64,000 nt of DNA. Origin: Ferrimonas senticii DSM 18821 (lineage in GTDB: Bacteria; Pseudomonadota; Gammaproteobacteria; Enterobacterales; Shewanellaceae). Positions within the stretch are counted from its first letter, which is position 1. Each line of letters opens with the position of its first letter. The DNA lies in NCBI RefSeq assembly GCF_000422665.1, contig NZ_KE383898.1, positions 124,001 to 188,000 on the forward strand, written 5' to 3'. The position numbers and the translations under genes were made by a program. The notes under the pieces were generated by a model that worked only from the letters and a program-made list of their open reading frames with translations, ran no database searches and was not told where the DNA came from. Positions 19,197-29,906 of the stretch are shown piece after piece.

Positions 19197-19222
19197 TTGT
19201 TGCTTAACTTTGCCTAATTGAG

Positions 19223-19256
19223 CGGGCGTCCGGCCAACATACCGGCCGCCCGTTTT
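19223..19256 (+). terminator. GC-rich hairpin between dnaK and dnaJ
   Basis: CGGGCG-T-CCGG ... CCGG-C-CGCCCG followed by TTTT, in the 87-base dnaK-dnaJ gap. As in other gammaproteobacteria it probably terminates a fraction of transcripts, or protects dnaK mRNA, so that dnaJ is made at lower level than dnaK. Confidence 0.7.
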
Positions 19257-19283
19257 GCTATTAACGAATCTGCGATAATTACT

Positions 19284-20417
19284 ATGTCTAAACGCGATTT
19301 TTATGAAGTCTTAGGGGTAGGCCGCGACGCCAACGAGCGCGACATTAAAAAGGCCTACAAGCGTCTGGCAATGAAGTATCACCCAGATCGCAATCCAGGT
19401 GATGCCGCTGCAGCCGAATCTTTTAAAGAAGCCAACGAAGCCTACGAAGTACTGACCGATAGCCAGAAGCGCGCCGCTTACGATCAGTTCGGTCACGCTG
19501 GGGTTGATCCAAATCGCGGCGGTGGCGGCGGCTTTGGTGGCGGCGGTTTTGAAGACATCTTTGGCGATGTGTTCGGTGACATGTTTGGTGGCGGTCGTCG
19601 TGGCGGCGGTCGTGCCCAAGCGCGCAGCGGTGCCGATCTGCGTTACAACCTTGAACTGAGCTTGGAAGAGGCGGTTCGCGGCGTTAAGAAAGAGCTGAAG
19701 ATCCCATCGTTGTCCTCTTGTGACAACTGTAAGGGCAGCGGCGCCAAGCCGGGCACCAGTGCTGATACCTGTGGTACCTGTCACGGCAGTGGTCAAGTAC
19801 AGATGCGTCAGGGCTTCTTTGCGGTGCAGCAAGCCTGTCCAACCTGTGGCGGTCGCGGCAAGGTGATCAAAGATCCTTGTAACGTTTGTCATGGCGATGG
19901 CCGCGTAGAGAAGACTAAGACGCTGTCTGTGAACATCCCAGCCGGTGTTGATACCGGTGACCGAGTACGTTTGGCCGGTGAAGGTGAAGCGGGTCAGATG
20001 GGCGCGCCAGCAGGTGATCTGTATGTGCAGATGCACGTTAAAGACCATCCAATCTTCGAACGTGACGGCAATAACCTTTACTGTGAAGTGCCAATCTCCT
20101 TCACCAGCGCCGCACTGGGTGGTGAGATTGAAGTGCCAACCTTAGATGGGCGCGTGTCGCTGAAGATCCCAGCAGAAACCCAAACCGGGCGGATGTTCCG
20201 TTTGCGCGGTAAAGGCGTTAAGTCTGTCCGCAGTCATGCGGTTGGCGATCTGATCTGTAAGGTGATTGTAGAAACCCCAGTCAACCTAACCAGCCGTCAG
20301 AAAGAGTTGTTGGAAGAGCTGGAAACCTCGTTTGAAGGCAACAGCAATAAGCATCGTCCAAAGGCCGAAGGCTTCTTTGACGGCGTGAAGAAATTCTTCG
20401 ACGATCTGACCAAATAA
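19284..20417 (+). CDS. dnaJ: Chaperone DnaJ (Hsp40)
   Basis: Co-chaperone that delivers substrates to DnaK and stimulates its ATPase. The 377-residue protein has a J-domain with the HPD motif at 33-35 and a Gly/Phe-rich linker (about 75-115, [17 protein letters not shown]). Four CxxCxGxG zinc repeats follow ([32 protein letters not shown]), and then the C-terminal substrate domains ending [15 protein letters not shown]. The ATG at 19284 ([12 protein letters not shown]) is the family start; an in-frame extension upstream lies in the intergenic hairpin and was rejected. Confidence 0.98.
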   Translation: MSKRDFYEVLGVGRDANERDIKKAYKRLAMKYHPDRNPGDAAAAESFKEANEAYEVLTDSQKRAAYDQFGHAGVDPNRGGGGGFGGGGFEDIFGDVFGDMFGGGRRGGGRAQARSGADLRYNLELSLEEAVRGVKKELKIPSLSSCDNCKGSGAKPGTSADTCGTCHGSGQVQMRQGFFAVQQACPTCGGRGKVIKDPCNVCHGDGRVEKTKTLSVNIPAGVDTGDRVRLAGEGEAGQMGAPAGDLYVQMHVKDHPIFERDGNNLYCEVPISFTSAALGGEIEVPTLDGRVSLKIPAETQTGRMFRLRGKGVKSVRSHAVGDLICKVIVETPVNLTSRQKELLEELETSFEGNSNKHRPKAEGFFDGVKKFFDDLTK

Positions 20418-20436
20418 TTAGCTTTCCAAGCATACT

Positions 20437-20473
20437 AAAAAGGCCCGTTGCACATTGTGCAACGGGCCTTTTT
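20437..20473. terminator. Bidirectional terminator between dnaJ and the glutaredoxin gene
   Basis: A 16-bp near-perfect stem, AAAAAGGCCCGTTGCAC / GTGCAACGGGCCTTTTT, with only the short loop ATT. The T-run occurs on both strands, so it can end dnaJ and the convergent gene at 20492. Confidence 0.9.
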
Positions 20474-20491
20474 ATATCGGCGTCGTCGGCC

Positions 20492-20869
20492 TTATTTTTT
20501 TGCTTTGCCTTCGTGATCCTTGGGATCCACCAGGCCAACGGCAACCATGGTGTGGTACAGCTCGTTGTTGATAAAGCCCTGTAGTACCTTACCTTTCACA
20601 ATCAGTACTGGGGTTGAAGTGCCACCGAACAGCTCCAGCTCAGCGATAAGCTCTGGATTGCCGTCGATCAAGATGCGCTTGTGGTCGACGCCAAAGTCAT
20701 CCAAGAAGGTGTCGGCGCGTTCGCAGTAGTCGCAAGCGGCGGTAGAGTAGATCACGATGTCGGTGTCGTACTTTTCGTTCGCTTCAATGGCTTTTTTAAA
20801 TACGGTCGCTTGTGCAGGGGCGGTAGCAGCAACTGCCAGCAGGGCAGCGGCAATAAATTTGTTCATCAT
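20492..20869 (-). CDS. Exported glutaredoxin-like thiol-disulfide protein
   Basis: A 125-residue glutaredoxin-fold protein with a signal peptide (KFIAAALLAVAATAPAQA, cleavage near 21). The redox motif is CDYC (Cys46, Cys49) in IVIYSTAACDYCERAD, and the cis-Pro loop GGTSTPVLIV has Pro87; both are needed for a thiol-disulfide oxidoreductase. The signal peptide makes it periplasmic, unlike classic glutaredoxins. Its partner is unknown. The Lys-rich C-terminus (DHEGKAKK) is unremarkable. It stands alone, convergent with dnaJ. Confidence 0.85.
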   Translation of the reverse strand: MMNKFIAAALLAVAATAPAQATVFKKAIEANEKYDTDIVIYSTAACDYCERADTFLDDFGVDHKRILIDGNPELIAELELFGGTSTPVLIVKGKVLQGFINNELYHTMVAVGLVDPKDHEGKAKK

Positions 20870-21089
20870 TCAACCTATGCGCTTGGTTCACTAAAACGGC
20901 GTTATTGTGCCGTGTTTCAGACTGTTCAATGCGCAAATTGTTCGCCTGCCGTGGTAGAAGTGTGCGCTTGCCCAAGTGCAGCTAATGAAACGTGATCAGA
21001 TCTATAACCTGTTGCTTTGATAGTGATTTGTGATTGCTAGTGATTTGAATTAGGGTGATGGCAGTATCAACACAACAAAGGATGGTTGT

Positions 21090-23039
21090 ATGTTTGGTCG
21101 GCTGATATTGATGCTGGCATTACTGTGGTCCTTGCCAATATTGGCAATGCCTGAGGTCGAGTATTTCACTCAAGAGTCGAAGTATAAAGAGGCGAAGATC
21201 TCGCCTGACGGCGAAATTTTGGCAATCAAGATGCCACAAAACGGCCGCGACATGTTGGCGCTGATCAATATTGAAAGTATGCAGGTCCAGCATGTTGTGC
21301 GTTTTACCGATCGCAAAGAAATTGGCGATTTTTATTGGGTAAATCAGCAGCGCTTGATGTTTCAGTTGCTGGAAAATAAAGGTTGGTTAGCAGAGCCTCT
21401 ATGGTACGGCGAGTGGTATGCGGTCAATGCCGATGGCTCGAAAGCGACGAATGTCTATGGCTATCGTGCTGGCGAAATGCAAACTGGCACTCGCTTACGT
21501 AAACAGCAATCGACATGGGGTATAGGGCAACTGATTGATCCACTGCTGGATGATGATAAGCACGTATTGATGGCCTCTACGCCAATGGGTCGCGGTGAAC
21601 AGCGCCATGCCAATATCATTAGGTTAAACGTATACAACGGCCGGATTAAAAAATTGGGGCGTTCACCGGTTCAAAATGGCTATTTCTTGGCGGATGATGC
21701 GGGCAAAGTCCGAATTGCCGCTGGCACTAACATTGAGGGGGACTGGCAGCTGCATTATCGGTCTAAGCGCGGTGATAACTGGCGGCGGATTGATCTGGGT
21801 GACAAGCGCTTTGGTGATCTGCAGCCGCTGGCGTTTGCGGACCGTGACCATATTTATCTGATGAGCGATCACGACAGTGATATCAGTGGCTTATATAAGA
21901 TGAATGTTAATAACGGGCAGATGACCTTGCTCTATCAAGACCAGCAAGTTGAGCCGAGCAAGTTTCACTTTAGCCCTGATGGTCGGGTGTTGTATGCCTT
22001 AGAGGTGGAACCGGATTTCCCTAACTACATCTTTATTCGCGGTAAGCATCAATCGGCGCAGATACTGAAAGGGTTGATGGCGGCATTTCCTGGCCAACAG
22101 GTCAGCTTAACCAGCCAGTCCGCTGATGGGAACCTTGCGGTAGTGGCGGTTTACAGCGATCAGCAACCAACGGATTTTTATCTTTATGATCATGCTAAAG
22201 CGAAAGTCCGTCCGTTGGTGGCCAGCCGAGATTGGGTCGATGCCAAACAATCCTCTCTGGTTGAACCAATCCAATTCAGTGGCCGCGATGGTTATTCACT
22301 GAGTGGCTATTTGACCTTGCCACCAGGGGTTAGGCTGGAACAGGCACGGCAGTTACCATTGGTTGTTAATCCCCATGGTGGACCTCGGTCTCGCGATTTT
22401 TGGCGATATAACAGTGAAACTCAATTGCTTGCCAGTCGTGGTTTTGCGGTGCTGCAAGTCAATTTTCGAGGCTCGGCTGGGTTTGGCAGCGGTCATATGC
22501 ACGCTGGTGATAAGCAGTGGGGTGGGGTAAGTCAACACGACATCATTGATGGCACTCGTCATGTGATTGAGCAAGGCATTGCTGATCCTAAGCGGATCTG
22601 CCTGTATGGTGCCAGCTTTGGTGGTTATTCGGCGTTGCAAAGTGCCATCTTAGAGCCGGAGCTGTTTGCCTGTGCTGTGGGTTCGATGGGGGTCTATGAC
22701 CTAGAGATGATGTTTGAACATGGAGATATTCAGCAAAACCGCAGCGGAATTAACTATCTAGAAGAGACGCTAGGCACCGACAAACAACAGTTGCGTGCGT
22801 TTAGCCCAGTTCACAATGTCGATAAGCTTAAAGCTCCGCTGTTGTTGCTGCATGGCGAAGAGGACGAACGTACGCCAATCGAGCAAGTTGATGCGTTGAA
22901 GCAAGCTTTGGATAAGCGCAAGTACCCTTATCAGTATTTTGAGATGGATAAAGAGGGTCATGGGCTGGCAGATCCGCAAACCCGTGCCGAGTATTACCGT
23001 ACGGTATTAAGCTTCTTAGAAGAACACACGCGTCTATAG
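21090..23039 (+). CDS. S9 family prolyl oligopeptidase-type peptidase, exported
   Basis: A 649-aa serine peptidase of family S9 (acylaminoacyl peptidase/DPP-like). A signal peptide (LILMLALLWSLPILAMPEV) is followed by a beta-propeller region to about residue 380 and then the alpha/beta-hydrolase catalytic domain. The catalytic triad is visible: Ser509 in YGASFGGYSAL, Asp592 in HGEEDERTP, His624 in KEGHGLADP. Both the oxyanion-type segment NPHGGPRSRDFW and the FRGSAGFG signature of S9C enzymes are present. It is probably periplasmic or outer-membrane-associated and trims peptides. No operon partner; a strong terminator follows. Confidence 0.92.
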   Translation: MFGRLILMLALLWSLPILAMPEVEYFTQESKYKEAKISPDGEILAIKMPQNGRDMLALINIESMQVQHVVRFTDRKEIGDFYWVNQQRLMFQLLENKGWLAEPLWYGEWYAVNADGSKATNVYGYRAGEMQTGTRLRKQQSTWGIGQLIDPLLDDDKHVLMASTPMGRGEQRHANIIRLNVYNGRIKKLGRSPVQNGYFLADDAGKVRIAAGTNIEGDWQLHYRSKRGDNWRRIDLGDKRFGDLQPLAFADRDHIYLMSDHDSDISGLYKMNVNNGQMTLLYQDQQVEPSKFHFSPDGRVLYALEVEPDFPNYIFIRGKHQSAQILKGLMAAFPGQQVSLTSQSADGNLAVVAVYSDQQPTDFYLYDHAKAKVRPLVASRDWVDAKQSSLVEPIQFSGRDGYSLSGYLTLPPGVRLEQARQLPLVVNPHGGPRSRDFWRYNSETQLLASRGFAVLQVNFRGSAGFGSGHMHAGDKQWGGVSQHDIIDGTRHVIEQGIADPKRICLYGASFGGYSALQSAILEPELFACAVGSMGVYDLEMMFEHGDIQQNRSGINYLEETLGTDKQQLRAFSPVHNVDKLKAPLLLLHGEEDERTPIEQVDALKQALDKRKYPYQYFEMDKEGHGLADPQTRAEYYRTVLSFLEEHTRL

Positions 23040-23055
23040 CCAGCAGCGGTGACAA

Positions 23056-23097
23056 CAAAAAACACCGGCTTGGGTTACCCCGAAGCCGGTGTTTTTT
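23056..23097. terminator. Bidirectional terminator between the S9 peptidase and CNNM genes
   Basis: Long stem AACACCGGCTT(GGGGT) / (ACCCC)GAAGCCGGTGTT with A-run before and T-run after it, between two convergent genes. Confidence 0.9.
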
Positions 23098-23110
23098 TGC
23101 GTCTGACGGA

Positions 23111-24199
23111 TCAGTTTACGTAGTGCTCTTTTTTGCGCTCTTCGCGATCGTCAGGTTCTTCGCTGACTCGGAATTTGCGCTCTTTTTGGCGATGTTCCCA
23201 TAGGCGGCGCGCCAGTTGTTGCATGTCTTTGGATGGGTCTTTGTGATCGACAATTTCCAGCCCCAACATCGACTCAATGATGTCTTCCATGGTTACCAGA
23301 CCACGAACATCGCCATATTCATCGGCAACAATGGCCAGTTGCGCGTGGCGAGTTAACAACAGCTCGAACAGAGTCATCAGCTTGGCGGTTTCTGGGATCA
23401 CCAGCAACTTATGACGTACGCTGCGCAAGGTGGCATCGGGATCGGTTTTCTCTGTGATTAGCACTTCAGAACGGCTGACGTAGCCGACGATATCGTCAGG
23501 GCCTTCACAAAAGACCGGGATCCGCGAGAACGATTTCTTACCGTGCTGCTGGGCAAATTCACGCAGAGTCAGTGACTCAGGCAATGAGTGGATCACCGTA
23601 CGCGGGGTCATGATAGCGCTCACCGGCAGGCTGCGGGCGCGCAGTAGTTGCTTCAGAATGCGTGACTCTTGCGCGTCCAGTTCGCCGCTTTCGGCACCGA
23701 TGTCGGCCATTGCAGACATCTCGGCGCGGATGTGGGCTTCATCGCCGCCGTGAGTAAAGCGAGAGGTGATCCAGCCGGAAACGATGATCAGCGGCTTGGT
23801 AATGGTGACCAGTGCGGTCAGCATGATTGACGCTTGTGGCCCCAATTGACGCCAGTAACGGGCACCAATGGTTTTCGGCAAAATTTCAGACAGGAATAGG
23901 ATTGCCAAAGTCAGCACCGCAGAAAACCAACCAAGGGCTTCGCTGCCAAACACTTTGGTCGCTTGGGCACCCGCGCCAGCCGCACCAGCGGTGTGGGCGA
24001 TGGTGTTTAGGGTCAGAATGCCCACCAGTGGTGAGTCGATGTTTTCACGCAGGCTAGCCAGTCGGGCCGCAGCCTTAGGGTTAGTTTGCTTTAGGTTGGA
24101 GATATAAGCCGGAGTCATCGACAGTAGAGTGGCTTCCAACATACTGCAGATAAAGGAGATCCCGACGGCCACCAACACGTACAAGCCGAGCACTAACAT
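23111..24199 (-). CDS. CNNM/CBS-domain membrane protein (CorC/HlyC-like)
   Basis: A 362-residue member of the DUF21/CNNM family, linked elsewhere to Mg2+ or other divalent-cation export. The N-terminal CNNM domain (about 1-150) has three or four membrane segments (VLVAVGISFICSMLEATLLSM, AVLTLAILFLSEILPKTIGA, ASIMLTALVTITKPLII). Two CBS domains follow (about 190-310, MTPRTVIHSLPESLTLREF and ADEYGDVRGLVTMEDIIE). The final 50 residues are charged; the CorC_HlyC domain found in some relatives is absent. Ion specificity cannot be read from the sequence. Confidence 0.88.
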   Translation of the reverse strand: MLVLGLYVLVAVGISFICSMLEATLLSMTPAYISNLKQTNPKAAARLASLRENIDSPLVGILTLNTIAHTAGAAGAGAQATKVFGSEALGWFSAVLTLAILFLSEILPKTIGARYWRQLGPQASIMLTALVTITKPLIIVSGWITSRFTHGGDEAHIRAEMSAMADIGAESGELDAQESRILKQLLRARSLPVSAIMTPRTVIHSLPESLTLREFAQQHGKKSFSRIPVFCEGPDDIVGYVSRSEVLITEKTDPDATLRSVRHKLLVIPETAKLMTLFELLLTRHAQLAIVADEYGDVRGLVTMEDIIESMLGLEIVDHKDPSKDMQQLARRLWEHRQKERKFRVSEEPDDREERKKEHYVN

Positions 24200-24581
24200 A
24201 AGTTCTATTTTTTACCTCTGGTAAATGGTCCGCAGACCGGATGGAGTTTGGTCGGCAAAGCCGGCGCCAAGCGCTGGTAAAACTCCGCTGATGGGCAAAG
24301 GGATTTTTAAGTTATTGATAAGGTACCGTTTGCCATACTTCACGGCGATTGGATGTTTACAGTGCGCCGCAAAGCCGCGCTATTTGAGCATACGACAGCA
24401 GCAAGGTGTTAGCGGAATAATTGGCGCTGGTACAAATAAATTGATTGCTGAACCGCAGCCATAGCTCCGGTCGGCGTGGGCAAACCGCAGATAAATAGTG
24501 ACTTAAGCGGTGCGCTTTACGAGTGCGCTAACAAGCGAGTACAATTGCGCGCCATTTTTCGGCGTGATGACGAGGCTTCCG
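24200..24581. other. Gene-free divergent intergenic region (382 bases)
   Basis: Lies between the divergent CNNM gene and rlmN. I find no credible coding frame, repeat array or RNA structure in it. The right end holds the probable rlmN promoter (24516-24545). The remainder may contain the CNNM-gene promoter and leader, but no clear element could be assigned. Confidence 0.6.
24516..24545 (+). promoter_or_regulatory. Probable sigma-70 promoter of rlmN
   Basis: TTTACG (24516-24521) and TACAAT (24540-24545) with an 18-base spacer, 37 bases before the rlmN start codon. Confidence 0.5.
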
Positions 24582-25703
24582 ATGACAGACAAGATCAATT
24601 TACTTAACTTCGATCGCGACGGGCTGCGTGCCTTTTTTAAAGAGAATGGTGAAAAACCGTTCCGCGCCGATCAGGTGTTTAAGTGGATCTATCACTTCGG
24701 CATCGATGACTTCGAGCAGATGACCAACATCAACAAACAGTTGCGGGCGATGTTGATGGACAAGTGCGAAATCGTTGCGCCAGCGATTGCCACCTCGCAG
24801 CACTCCGCCGACGGCACCATCAAGTTTGCCATCGATGTTGGCCAAGGCCAGTTGGTGGAAACCGTTTACATCCCTGAACCAGACCGTGCCACTTTGTGTA
24901 TCTCTTCACAGGTGGGCTGTGCGCTGGAATGCTCGTTCTGCTCTACCGCTCAGCAAGGTTTTAACCGTAACCTGAACGTGGCTGAAATCATCGGTCAGGT
25001 GTGGCAGGTGGCTAAGTACATCGGCATTAACGGTGGCGATCCGAAAAAGCGTCCAATCACTAACGTGGTATTGATGGGCATGGGCGAACCACTGCTGAAC
25101 TTAACCAACGTGGTGCCAGCGATGAACATTATGCTGGATGACTTTGGCTTTGGTTTGTCTAAACGTCGCGTAACCCTGTCTACCTCTGGGGTAGTACCGG
25201 CGCTGGATAAACTGGGCGACATGATTGACGTGGCATTAGCGGTGAGCCTGCACGCGCCAAACGATCCATTGCGTGACGAATTGGTGCCGATCAACAAAAA
25301 GTACAACATCGAGCAACTGCTGGCATCGATCCGTCTGTATCTGTCTAAGTCGTTTGCCAATAAAGGTCGAGTGACCCTGGAATACGTGATGTTGGATCAC
25401 ATCAACGACAGCACCGATCACGCTCATGAATTGGCAAAACTGATGAAGGACACCCCATGTAAGGTGAACCTGATCCCGTTTAATCCATACCCTGGTAGCC
25501 CTTACGGCAAGAGTTCAAACTCGCGTATCGACCGTTTCTCCAAGGTGCTGATGGATTACGGACTGACCGTTATCGTTCGCAAAACCCGTGGTGACGATAT
25601 CGATGCCGCTTGCGGCCAGTTGGCCGGCGACGTGCGCGATCGCACCAAACGTGTGCTGAAAAAACGCATGCAAGAGCAATCCATTTCGGTAACAATGAGT
25701 TAA
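24582..25703 (+). CDS. rlmN: Dual-specificity 23S rRNA/tRNA methyltransferase RlmN
   Basis: Radical-SAM enzyme that forms 2-methyladenosine at A2503 of 23S rRNA and A37 of some tRNAs. The 373-aa protein has the [4Fe-4S] motif Cys113-x3-Cys117-x2-Cys120 (CALECSFC), the GMGEPLLN motif, and a conserved late Cys ([21 protein letters not shown] region plus DAACGQLAG) that carries the methyl during catalysis. The ATG at 24582 has GAGG six bases upstream; in-frame starts at 24567 and 24510 have no better site. It heads the conserved run rlmN-pilF-rodZ-ispG-hisS-yfgM-bamB-der. Confidence 0.97.
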   Translation: MTDKINLLNFDRDGLRAFFKENGEKPFRADQVFKWIYHFGIDDFEQMTNINKQLRAMLMDKCEIVAPAIATSQHSADGTIKFAIDVGQGQLVETVYIPEPDRATLCISSQVGCALECSFCSTAQQGFNRNLNVAEIIGQVWQVAKYIGINGGDPKKRPITNVVLMGMGEPLLNLTNVVPAMNIMLDDFGFGLSKRRVTLSTSGVVPALDKLGDMIDVALAVSLHAPNDPLRDELVPINKKYNIEQLLASIRLYLSKSFANKGRVTLEYVMLDHINDSTDHAHELAKLMKDTPCKVNLIPFNPYPGSPYGKSSNSRIDRFSKVLMDYGLTVIVRKTRGDDIDAACGQLAGDVRDRTKRVLKKRMQEQSISVTMS

Positions 25704-25732
25704 GAGACAAGCAATAACTCATCAAGGAACCG

Positions 25733-26500
25733 ATGATTAGCAAAGCGTGGTGGTTAGCCGGAGCCGTTCTGCTCAGCGGCTGTGTGCAGCAAACCTATTC
25801 GGGCAAAGACCAACTGGTCACCCCTGGCATCGATGCCGAGTCAGCCAGCCGCGAGCGCCTGTCGCTTGGGATGGCTTACTTAAAACGGGGCAATGGCGAA
25901 CAGGCCAAATACAACTTTGAACGCGCGTTGTTGCACACGCCAACGGATTCCGATGCCTTGCTGGCAATGGCCTATTACTATGAATCGGTGCGGGCGTTTG
26001 ACCGTGCCGAGAGCTACTACCAAAAATCCGTTGAAGCGACCCCCTTTAACGCCGATGCCGCCAATAACTTTGGCGCTTTCCTTTGTCGTCAGCACAAATA
26101 CCAGCAGGCCGATCAATGGTTTAACCGTGCGGTTTCCGCTCCCGGTTATATCCGCGTTAGTCAAACCTTTGAAAACCTTGGACTGTGTGCCGAGCAAGCC
26201 GGCTGGGCTGATAAAGCCGCCAGCTATTACGTGCAGGCACTAAACTACAATCCAAGACGTGCAACCAGTTTATTGCAATTGGCTAAGTTGAGATTTGATG
26301 GCGAGTTGTTGGCGGATTCGCGCAGCTACCTAGAACGTTATCATCAAAGTGGTCAACAAAGCGCCGACAGCTTGTGGCTGGGGGCGGAGTTAGAATTTGC
26401 GGCCAATAACACTGATGCCGCAAGGCGATATGGGGTATTATTGCTGGCCAAATTCCCCGCCTCGACGCAGGCTAAAGCGTATCGAACGAAGTATTACTAA
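25733..26500 (+). CDS. pilW: Type IV pilus biogenesis lipoprotein PilF/PilW
   Basis: Pilotin lipoprotein that places the PilQ secretin in the outer membrane. The 255-residue precursor has the lipobox LSGC (Cys17). Tandem TPR repeats follow from about residue 40 to 210 (for example RLSLGMAYLKRGNGEQAKYNFERALLHTP and SDALLAMAYYYESVRAFDRAESYYQKSVEATP). The name PilF or PilW depends on species. Gene order between rlmN and rodZ is the standard one. The last base of its stop codon is shared with the rodZ start (TAATG). Confidence 0.93.
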   Translation: MISKAWWLAGAVLLSGCVQQTYSGKDQLVTPGIDAESASRERLSLGMAYLKRGNGEQAKYNFERALLHTPTDSDALLAMAYYYESVRAFDRAESYYQKSVEATPFNADAANNFGAFLCRQHKYQQADQWFNRAVSAPGYIRVSQTFENLGLCAEQAGWADKAASYYVQALNYNPRRATSLLQLAKLRFDGELLADSRSYLERYHQSGQQSADSLWLGAELEFAANNTDAARRYGVLLLAKFPASTQAKAYRTKYY

Positions 26501-27438
26501 TGACAGACCAAGTCGACACTGAATCACAGTCTGAGGTTTCGGAGACTCCGGGACCGCTGTTGCGTGACGCGCGTGAGCAGTTGGGACTTTCTACCCAACA
26601 AGTGGCGCAGCGCTTGAACTTGCGCCATTCGGTGGTGCTTGGCATCGAACAAGACAATTACGAAGCGGGCATGTCGGTAACCTACGTCCGTGGTTATATT
26701 CGTAACTACGCTCGCTTAGTGGGGCTTAACGAACAGCGTCTTAACAGCGCGCTGGATAGCGTTTATAAGCCAGCGATCGACCCGTCAATGCAGAGTTTCT
26801 CTGAACGAACCAAGCGTGATCGCACCAACGGCCGCTGGCAAGCGCTCACCTGGTTGATTGCTGCGGCGTTGCTGATTGCCCTAGGTTGGTGGTTGGTAAC
26901 CACCCAGTTAAGTAACAGCGAGCCAACCCGAGAATTGCCCGAGGCCGCCAGTTTGGTGACACCAGCGCCGATAGCCAGTGCCCCAAGCGTACCGGTACCA
27001 GCGGTGGGTGAACGGGCGACCGTAGCGATTCCTACCAGTGATGATAGCCAAGTGGCAGAGCCTGGTGAGGTCATCGCCGCGACGCCAGTGGCCGAGGCGA
27101 CACCGCTTGTGGCGACAGATAGTGTCGTCGCCACGGCTGAGTCACCGGTGGCAGCAGAGGTTCCAGCCGCAGCCAGCGCCGATGAAACTGTGGCGGTGGT
27201 TGACAGCTTAACCATCAGCCTGAGCGCCGATTGCTGGATGTTGGTGCAAGATGCCGATGGGCAAACCCTGTTAGAGGGGCTAAAGCCCGCCGGTTACAGC
27301 ACCATCCTAGCTGGTAATTCGCCCTATAAAATTCGCCTAGGAGCGCCTGAAGCCGTAAGCCTTAGCTATAACGGTGAAGCAGTCGATCTTTCTAAATTCC
27401 GCGCCGGCAAAGTCGCGCGCCTGACCGTACCGCAATAA
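26500..27438 (+). CDS. rodZ: Cell-shape protein RodZ
   Basis: RodZ links the MreB cytoskeleton to the inner membrane and the elongation machinery. The 312-aa protein has a cytoplasmic Xre-like helix-turn-helix domain (about 18-90; [30 protein letters not shown]) and a single membrane span (about 111-133; [16 protein letters not shown]). A long low-complexity Ala/Val/Thr/Pro linker (about 140-235) leads to the periplasmic DUF4115 domain ([25 protein letters not shown]). Length is close to E. coli RodZ. One-base overlap with the upstream gene. Confidence 0.95.
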   Translation: MTDQVDTESQSEVSETPGPLLRDAREQLGLSTQQVAQRLNLRHSVVLGIEQDNYEAGMSVTYVRGYIRNYARLVGLNEQRLNSALDSVYKPAIDPSMQSFSERTKRDRTNGRWQALTWLIAAALLIALGWWLVTTQLSNSEPTRELPEAASLVTPAPIASAPSVPVPAVGERATVAIPTSDDSQVAEPGEVIAATPVAEATPLVATDSVVATAESPVAAEVPAAASADETVAVVDSLTISLSADCWMLVQDADGQTLLEGLKPAGYSTILAGNSPYKIRLGAPEAVSLSYNGEAVDLSKFRAGKVARLTVPQ

Positions 27439-27445
27439 AGTTACG

Positions 27446-28558
27446 ATGCATCAACCTACGCCTATTGTCCGACGTAAGTCGACCCAGATTATGGTGGGCA
27501 ATGTACCAGTCGGCGGCGACGCCCCGATTTCGGTGCAGTCCATGACCAACACCCGCACTACCGATGTCGATGCGACCGTCGCGCAGATCAAAGCGATTGA
27601 ACGTGCCGGCGCCGATATCGTTCGGGTATCCGTACCAACCATGGATGCTGCCGAAGCGTTCAAGCTGATTAAGCAGCAGGTGGATATTCCGCTGGTGGCG
27701 GACATTCACTTCGATTACCGCATTGCCTTGCAAGTGGCGGAATACGGTGTTGATTGTCTGCGCATCAACCCTGGCAATATCGGCAATGAAAGCCGCATTC
27801 GCTCGGTCATTGATTGCGCCCGCGATAAGAATATTCCGATCCGTATCGGCATTAACGCTGGTTCGTTAGAGCGCGATATCCAAGAAAAATATGGCGAGCC
27901 AACGCCAGCGGCGCTGGTGGAATCGGCGATGCGTCATGTTGATATTTTGGATCGTTACAACTTTGACCAGTTCAAGGTTAGCGTTAAAGCGTCTGATGTG
28001 TTCTTGGCGGTCGAATCCTATCGGCAACTGGCTAAGCAGATTGTTCAGCCGCTGCACCTAGGCATTACCGAAGCCGGTGGTGCTCGGGCGGGGGCGGTAA
28101 AATCCGCAGTGGGTTTAGGCATGCTGCTGGCTGATGGCATCGGCGACACCATGCGTATTTCGCTGGCGGCGGATCCGGTTGAAGAGGTGAAAGTGGCTTT
28201 TGATATCTTAAAGAGTCTGCGCATTCGTTCTCGTGGCATCAATTTTATCGCCTGTCCGTCGTGCTCCCGTCAGGAGTTTGACGTAATCGGCACCGTCAAT
28301 GCGTTGGAACAACGTCTGGAAGACATCATCACGCCGATGGATGTGTCCATCATTGGCTGTGTGGTTAACGGCCCGGGGGAAGCGCTGGTGTCCGATTTAG
28401 GCCTGGCCGGTTCCAACCGTAAGAGCGGTTTTTACTTGAATGGCGAGCGTCAGAAAGAGCGCATCGATAACAACGACATCGTAGATAGCTTGGAAGCTAA
28501 GATCCGCGCTCAGGTGGCCCTGAAGCAGCAGATGATCGACGTTAAGGAACAAGGTTAA
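27446..28558 (+). CDS. ispG: 4-hydroxy-3-methylbut-2-enyl-diphosphate synthase IspG (GcpE)
   Basis: Penultimate enzyme of the MEP isoprenoid pathway; reduces and opens MEcPP to HMBPP using a [4Fe-4S] cluster. The 370-aa protein has the N-terminal TIM barrel ([28 protein letters not shown] and the active-site region MRINPGNIG) and a C-terminal cluster domain. That domain holds the Cys ligands at about 270, 273 and 305 plus Glu312 ([20 protein letters not shown]). It starts seven bases after rodZ; the frame is the single-barrel bacterial type. Confidence 0.97.
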   Translation: MHQPTPIVRRKSTQIMVGNVPVGGDAPISVQSMTNTRTTDVDATVAQIKAIERAGADIVRVSVPTMDAAEAFKLIKQQVDIPLVADIHFDYRIALQVAEYGVDCLRINPGNIGNESRIRSVIDCARDKNIPIRIGINAGSLERDIQEKYGEPTPAALVESAMRHVDILDRYNFDQFKVSVKASDVFLAVESYRQLAKQIVQPLHLGITEAGGARAGAVKSAVGLGMLLADGIGDTMRISLAADPVEEVKVAFDILKSLRIRSRGINFIACPSCSRQEFDVIGTVNALEQRLEDIITPMDVSIIGCVVNGPGEALVSDLGLAGSNRKSGFYLNGERQKERIDNNDIVDSLEAKIRAQVALKQQMIDVKEQG

Positions 28559-28617
28559 GCCGAGCACTCGGCGGTTCCGAAAATTATTTTCCAACAGAAT
28601 TAGATCAAGAGTTTACA

Positions 28618-29895
28618 GTGGCAAAACAGATCCAAGCTATTCGCGGCATGAACGATTGCCTGCCGGCCGACACCATCAAATGGCAACAGGTAGAAACTAC
28701 CCTGCGACAACTGGTGGCCTCATACGGCTATCAAGAGATCCGCACTCCAATCGTTGAGATGCTCAACTTGTTCACCCGCGGTATCGGCGAAGTTACTGAC
28801 ATCGTTGAAAAAGAGATGTACTGCTTTGAGGATCGCAACGGCGACATGCTGGGTCTGCGTCCAGAAGGGACCGCCTCGACCGTGCGCGCAGGTAACGAAC
28901 ACGGCCTGTTGTACAACCAAGAGCAGCGTCTGTGGTACATGGGCCCGATGTTCCGTCACGAACGCCCACAGAAAGGTCGCTACCGTCAGTTCCACCAGTT
29001 TGGGGTGGAAGTGTACGGTTTGGCTGGCCCAGATATCGATTCCGAAGTGTTGTTGATGTCTGCTGCCCTTTGGGAGCAGTTGGGGATCAAAGAGCACGTT
29101 CGATTGGAACTGAACACTATCGGCAACGCCGATGAGCGTGCGCTGTTCCGCACCGCGTTGATCGCCTTCTTAGAGCAACATCTGGACAAGCTGGACGAAG
29201 ACAGCAAGCGCCGTTTGCACAGCAACCCGCTGCGCGTGTTGGACTCCAAAGACGCTGGTGTGCAAGCACTGTTGGCTGATGCGCCAGCACTAACCGACTA
29301 CTTGGGCGAAGAATCTAAGCAACATTTCCAAACGCTGTGTGAACTGTTGCACGCCGCTGGCATCGAATACACCGTAAACCCTCGTTTGGTTCGTGGTCTG
29401 GATTACTATAACCGCACCGTATTTGAGTGGGTTACTGATAGCTTGGGCGCTCAGGGCACGGTCCTGGCTGGCGGTCGTTACGATTCGCTGGTGGGGCAAC
29501 TGGGTGGCAAAGACACGCCTGCGGTCGGTTTCGCGATGGGGATTGAACGTCTGGTATTGCTGCTCGATACCATGGGTAAGTTCGATAACCTGCCGCGTCA
29601 GGCCGACGTTTATCTGTGCGCCATGGGCGATGCCGCGGTTGCTGCGGGTCTGCAGTTAGCGCAGCAGTTGCGCCAACAAGTACCAGGCCTTAAGGTGATG
29701 AGCCATTGCGGTGGCGGTAACTTTAAAAAGCAGATGAAACGCGCAGATAAGAGTGGTGCCGAACTGGCACTGATCCTCGGCGAAGATGAACTGCAAAATG
29801 GCGTAATCACCGTTAAACCACTGCGTGGCGGTGAACAGAGCCAACAAACCAAAGAACAACTGATCGAGTCGCTCGCGGCGCTGGTACAGAATTAA
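28618..29895 (+). CDS. hisS: Histidyl-tRNA synthetase
   Basis: Charges tRNA-His; a class II synthetase of 425 residues. The N-terminus [15 protein letters not shown] is family-typical. Motif 2 with the [20 protein letters not shown] loop, the histidine-binding signatures [16 protein letters not shown] and [14 protein letters not shown], and motif 3 [13 protein letters not shown] are all present. A C-terminal anticodon-binding domain (about 330-425) follows. The start codon is GTG at 28618. Confidence 0.98.
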   Translation: MAKQIQAIRGMNDCLPADTIKWQQVETTLRQLVASYGYQEIRTPIVEMLNLFTRGIGEVTDIVEKEMYCFEDRNGDMLGLRPEGTASTVRAGNEHGLLYNQEQRLWYMGPMFRHERPQKGRYRQFHQFGVEVYGLAGPDIDSEVLLMSAALWEQLGIKEHVRLELNTIGNADERALFRTALIAFLEQHLDKLDEDSKRRLHSNPLRVLDSKDAGVQALLADAPALTDYLGEESKQHFQTLCELLHAAGIEYTVNPRLVRGLDYYNRTVFEWVTDSLGAQGTVLAGGRYDSLVGQLGGKDTPAVGFAMGIERLVLLLDTMGKFDNLPRQADVYLCAMGDAAVAAGLQLAQQLRQQVPGLKVMSHCGGGNFKKQMKRADKSGAELALILGEDELQNGVITVKPLRGGEQSQQTKEQLIESLAALVQN

Positions 29896-29906
29896 GGGAC
29901 AACGCT

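Noticed and set aside
19311-20048. Open frame of 245 codons opposite dnaJ
   Set aside because: Shadow of the dnaJ coding sequence; Thr/Ala-rich composition with no family features.
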